From Mesorhizobium sp. SCN 65-20 (GTDB lineage: Bacteria > Pseudomonadota > Alphaproteobacteria > Rhizobiales > Rhizobiaceae), in assembly GCA_001724355.1 (NCBI GenBank), contig MEEF01000030.1:716-35706 (forward strand): DNA of 34,991 nucleotides, given 5' to 3'. A program made the translations under genes and the position numbers. The notes beneath the pieces are model-generated. The model ran no database searches. It worked only from the letters and a program-made list of their open reading frames with translations, and was not told the origin of the DNA. Positions 31,900 to 34,991 of this stretch are shown here, piece by piece. How positions within the stretch are numbered: position 1 is the first letter of the stretch; every line of letters starts with the position of its first letter.

Positions 31900-33156
31900 C
31901 TACGCCTTCTTCTTGTTGTACAAGTCGAACGCGACTGCCCCGAGCAGCACCAGTCCCTTGATGACCTGCTGCCAGTCGATGTTGATGCCCATGATGCCCA
32001 TGCCGTTGTTCATGACGCCCATGATGAAGGCACCGATGACCGCTCCCGCCACTTCGCCGACGCCGCCCATGGCCGAGGCACCGCCGACGAACACGGCCGC
32101 GATGACGTCGAGCTCCATGCCGGCACCGGCTTTCGGCGTCGCCTGGTTGAGGCGGGCCGCATAGATCAGGCCCGCGAGCGCGGCCAGCATGCCCATGATG
32201 ACGAATACAAAGAAGGTCAGGCGTTCGGTCTGGATGCCCGAGAGCTTGGCGGCCTTCTCGTTGCCGCCCATGGCGAAGATGCGCCGGCCGAAGGTCATGC
32301 GCTTGGTAATGAAGACGAACAGCGCGATCAGGATGCCCATGACGATGAGCACGTTCGGCAGGCCCTTGTAGGAAGCGAACTTGTACATCAGGAACATCAC
32401 GATGGCCGCGATGACGAAGTTCTTGACGACGAACAGCGCGAACGGTTCAGCCTCGTAGCCGTGGCTTTCGCGGCTGCGCCGGCTCTGCAGGGCGAAGTAC
32501 AGCATCGCCGCCACGATCAGCACGCCGATCAGCAGCGTCGTCGAATGCAGCATGAGCCCGGTGTTCGGGATCGGGTTGCCCGACGCGTTGAGCTGCGGTT
32601 CGATGATGGTCCAGCGGCCGATGACGTCCGGGATGAAGCCGGCGCTGAGCATCTGGAACTCGGTCGGGAACGGACCGACGGAGCGCCCGCCCAGGAGCCA
32701 CAGCAGCAGCCCCTTGAACACCAGCATGCCGGCGAGCGTGACGATGAAGGAGGGGATCTTCATATAGGCGATGAAGTAACCCTGCGCGCCGCCGATGACG
32801 CCGCCCACGGCAATGCAGCATATGGCTGCCAGAAGCGGATTGAGGCCGAAATCGACCATCAGCACGGCGGCCACTGCGCCGACGAAGCCTGCGACAGAAC
32901 CGACCGAAAGGTCGATGTGGCCCGCGACGATGACCAGGAGCATGCCGAGCGCCATGACCACGATGTAGGAATTCTGCAGCACGACATTGGTCAGGTTGAC
33001 CGGCAGGAACAGGATGCCGTTGGTCATCACCCCGAAGAACGCCATGATGGCGATCAGGGCGAGCACCAGGCCGTATTGGCGCAGGTTCTCCTTCATCGCA
33101 TCGCGTGCGGATGCCTTGGCGGCATTGGTGCCCGTGCCGGCGGTCTCCGTGCTCAT
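31900..33156 (-). CDS. gguB: Multiple-monosaccharide ABC transporter permease GguB/MmsB
   Basis: This is the membrane subunit of the ChvE-linked sugar importer. The 418-residue product has about ten or more hydrophobic helices and the ribose/galactose-type permease signature ([20 protein letters not shown]). It also has the conserved C-terminal [20 protein letters not shown]. It is longer than RbsC-type permeases because of a loop after the middle helices (about 145-190), as usual in the GguB/MmsB subfamily. It overlaps gguA by 4 bp. Confidence 0.94.
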   Translation of the reverse strand: MSTETAGTGTNAAKASARDAMKENLRQYGLVLALIAIMAFFGVMTNGILFLPVNLTNVVLQNSYIVVMALGMLLVIVAGHIDLSVGSVAGFVGAVAAVLMVDFGLNPLLAAICCIAVGGVIGGAQGYFIAYMKIPSFIVTLAGMLVFKGLLLWLLGGRSVGPFPTEFQMLSAGFIPDVIGRWTIIEPQLNASGNPIPNTGLMLHSTTLLIGVLIVAAMLYFALQSRRSRESHGYEAEPFALFVVKNFVIAAIVMFLMYKFASYKGLPNVLIVMGILIALFVFITKRMTFGRRIFAMGGNEKAAKLSGIQTERLTFFVFVIMGMLAALAGLIYAARLNQATPKAGAGMELDVIAAVFVGGASAMGGVGEVAGAVIGAFIMGVMNNGMGIMGINIDWQQVIKGLVLLGAVAFDLYNKKKA

Positions 33157-34691
33157 GATGCTGCCCTTTCCTCGCCTCGGACAATCGCCCGCATGATCTT
33201 CTCCTGGTTCGCCTCGTGGCCGGCCATCTCGCCGACGATGCGGCCTTCGCTCAGCACGTAGATGCGATCGCAGATGCCGAGCAGTTCCGGCATCTCCGAG
33301 GAGATGACCAGGATGCCATTGCCCTCCTCGGCGAGCTTGTTGATGATGGTGTAGATCTCGTATTTCGCGCCGACATCGATGCCGCGCGTCGGCTCGTCGA
33401 GGATCAGCACGTCAGGATTGGCGAAGAGCCACTTGGACAGCACCACCTTCTGCTGGTTGCCGCCCGAGAGGTTGCCGGTGATCTGGTAGACCGACGACGA
33501 CCGGATATTGGTCTTGCGGCGATATTCGTTGGCGACCTTGAGTTCGGCCATGTCGTCGACCACGCCCACCCTAGACGATACACCGGGCAGGTTGGCGATG
33601 GTCACGTTGTGCTTGATGTGGTCGATGAGGTTCAGCCCGTAGACCTTGCGGTCCTCGGTGGCATAGGCGAGGCCGCTGGCAACCGCCTTGCCGACGGTCG
33701 AGGTGTCGGCCTGCTTGCCGTGCAGCCAGACCTCGCCGGAGATGTTGGTGCCATAGGTGCGGCCGAACACGCTCATGGCGAACTCGGTCCGCCCCGCGCC
33801 CATCAGACCGGCAATACCGACCACCTCGCCCTTGCGGACCCTGAGGTTGATGCCCTTGATGACCTGGCGTTCCGGGTGCAGCGGATGGTGCACCGTCCAG
33901 TTTTTCACCTCGAAGATGGTCTCGCCGATGTTCGGGGTGCGCGACGGATAGCGATCCTCCATCGTGCGGCCGACCATCGAGGTGATGATACGATCCTCGC
34001 TCACCTCGTCGCGGGTCATGGTCTCGATGGTCTGGCCGTCGCGGATGACGGTGACACGGTCGGCGACCTTCTTTACCTCGTTGAGCTTGTGCGAGATGAG
34101 GATCGAGGTCATGCCCTGGCGCTTGAACTCGAGCAGGAGGTCGAGCAGCGCGTGGCTGTCCTTTTCCGACAGGCTGGCCGTGGGCTCGTCGAGGATGAGC
34201 AGCTTGACGTCCTTGGCGAGCGCCTTGGCGATCTCGACCAATTGCTGCTTGCCAGTCCCGATGTTGGTGATGAGCGTGTCGGGATCCTCGCGCAGCCCGA
34301 CTTTCTTGAGCAACTCGGCGGCGCGACGGCGTGCCTTGTTCCAGTCGATGATGCCGAAGCGGGCCTGCTCGTTACCGAGGAACAGGTTCTCGGCGATCGA
34401 CAGCAGCGGCACCAGCGCCAGCTCCTGGTGGATGATGACGATGCCCAGGCGCTCGCTGTCGTGGATGCCGTGGAAACGGCATTCCTTGCCCTCGTAGTGG
34501 ATGTCGCCTTCGTAGGTGCCGAAGGGATAGACCCCCGACAGAACCTTCATGAGGGTGGACTTGCCGGCGCCGTTCTCGCCGACGATGGCGTGGATCTCGC
34601 CCGCCTGGACGTTCAGGTTGACGTTCGACAATGCCCTGACGCCCGGAAACGTCTTGGTGATGTCGCGCATCTCCAGGATGGTCTGGCTCAT
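33153..34691 (-). CDS. gguA: Multiple-monosaccharide ABC transporter ATPase GguA/MmsA
   Basis: This is a double-domain ATPase of the sugar importer family (MglA/RbsA/AraG type). The 512-residue product has the first Walker [10 protein letters not shown] at 38-46 and Walker [12 protein letters not shown]. The second domain (from about 260) has signature [15 protein letters not shown] and [15 protein letters not shown]. The first-domain signature is degenerate (IGTGKQQ), as in its relatives. The ATG has GGAGGAG just upstream. It follows chvE by 101 bp with a strong hairpin between. Confidence 0.95.
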   Translation of the reverse strand: MSQTILEMRDITKTFPGVRALSNVNLNVQAGEIHAIVGENGAGKSTLMKVLSGVYPFGTYEGDIHYEGKECRFHGIHDSERLGIVIIHQELALVPLLSIAENLFLGNEQARFGIIDWNKARRRAAELLKKVGLREDPDTLITNIGTGKQQLVEIAKALAKDVKLLILDEPTASLSEKDSHALLDLLLEFKRQGMTSILISHKLNEVKKVADRVTVIRDGQTIETMTRDEVSEDRIITSMVGRTMEDRYPSRTPNIGETIFEVKNWTVHHPLHPERQVIKGINLRVRKGEVVGIAGLMGAGRTEFAMSVFGRTYGTNISGEVWLHGKQADTSTVGKAVASGLAYATEDRKVYGLNLIDHIKHNVTIANLPGVSSRVGVVDDMAELKVANEYRRKTNIRSSSVYQITGNLSGGNQQKVVLSKWLFANPDVLILDEPTRGIDVGAKYEIYTIINKLAEEGNGILVISSEMPELLGICDRIYVLSEGRIVGEMAGHEANQEKIMRAIVRGEERAAS

Positions 34692-34758
34692 CGTCCTCCT
34701 CCCGTTCGGACAAGCGCAGGCAAATGCCGGACGTCATAGACTACAACGCCGGGCGGAA

Positions 34759-34784
34759 ACCGGAAGGCCCGGAGGCCTTCCGGT
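34759..34784 (-). promoter_or_regulatory. Perfect 11-bp hairpin between chvE and gguA
   Basis: ACCGGAAGGCC (34759-34769) and GGCCTTCCGGT (34774-34784) form a perfect stem with a 4-nt loop, starting 8 nt after the chvE stop. On the transcribed strand only a short TTT follows. Such hairpins after binding-protein genes commonly keep receptor levels above those of the membrane subunits. Confidence 0.55.
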
Positions 34785-34792
34785 CTGCGCTG

Positions 34793-34991
34793 TCACTTCA
34801 GGTCTTCGGCCTTGATGTAGCCGGACTTGACGACGATCTCTTCGTAGTTCGACTTGTCGACCGAGACCGGCTCGAGCAGGTAGGACGGGACCACCTTGAC
34901 GCCGTTTTCATAGGTCTTTTCGTCGTTGATCTCGGGCTTGCCGCCGGCGAGGGCGGTGTCGACGAGGGCAGCGGTGACCTTGGCGAGTTCG
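34793..34991 (-). CDS. chvE: Sugar-binding protein ChvE, C-terminal part (cut by right window edge)
   Basis: This is the last 65 codons of the periplasmic sugar receptor of the GguAB importer; in Agrobacterium ChvE also presents sugars to the VirA sensor. The readable part includes [20 protein letters not shown], then [20 protein letters not shown], ending [10 protein letters not shown]. The [16 protein letters not shown] block is typical of ChvE/MmsE proteins. The N-terminal part lies outside the window. Confidence 0.88.
   Translation of the reverse strand, partial: ELAKVTAALVDTALAGGKPEINDEKTYENGVKVVPSYLLEPVSVDKSNYEEIVVKSGYIKAEDLK

Noticed and set aside
33216-34739. 507-codon plus-strand open frame
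   Set aside because: It is fully antisense to gguA, with Asp/Val/Gly-rich shadow composition and no motifs.
1-34991. CRISPR arrays, tRNA/rRNA genes, transposases, prophage or defence genes
   Set aside because: None was seen on either strand. Repeats found are isolated short inverted or tandem elements, and almost all sequence is accounted for by recognised genes.

Overview
The window is high-GC DNA from an alphaproteobacterium of the Hyphomicrobiales (Rhizobiales), most like the Mesorhizobium/Phyllobacteriaceae group. Evidence is the rhizobial flagellar gene order with visN/visR, motE and a DUF1217 gene, the chvE-gguABC sugar locus, and the dense, often 4-bp-overlapping gene packing. No RNA genes, insertion sequences or CRISPR arrays were seen.

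Positions 1-17079 are a flagellar cluster. A leftward transcription unit starting near 10583 runs DUF1217 gene, flgF, fliI, an unnamed membrane-anchored protein, flgB, flgC, fliE, flgG, flgA, flgI, motE, flgH, fliL, fliP, and is followed by a separately promoted flagellin (partial, cut by the left edge). A rightward unit (10740-15613) runs motA, fliM, fliN, fliG, flhB and a small unnamed gene. It converges on visR/visN, the LuxR-type master regulator pair, transcribed leftward as a two-gene operon. Together these encode rod, L and P rings, switch, stator, part of the export gate and the ATPase. fliF, fliQ/R, flhA, hook genes and motB are not here.

Positions 17475-18656 hold a TMEM43-family membrane protein of unknown role.

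Positions 18660-29909 look like one catabolic and uptake locus for polyamine-like or acylated-amine compounds. It has an acetylpolyamine amidohydrolase coupled to a TetR regulator, a divergent YtcJ-type amidohydrolase, a PotABC-type transporter with two tandem, gaplessly alignable PotD-type binding proteins, and two related cytoplasmic serine hydrolases of the beta-lactamase/EstB/NylB fold. Substrate import followed by amide or ester hydrolysis is my inference.

Positions 29974-34991 are a leftward sugar operon: chvE (partial, cut by the right edge), gguA, gguB, gguC and a XylB-like short-chain dehydrogenase. This joins a multiple-monosaccharide ABC transporter to what may be the first steps of non-phosphorylative aldose oxidation.

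The main points for a second look are: a FliM CheY-docking-like motif that is missing from FliM but present in the FliG linker; the structured flagellin leader and its tandem GTTAACCTGC repeat; the triplicated DUF1217 protein; the extended FlgI N-terminus; and the composite polyamine/amide locus with paired binding proteins and paired hydrolases.
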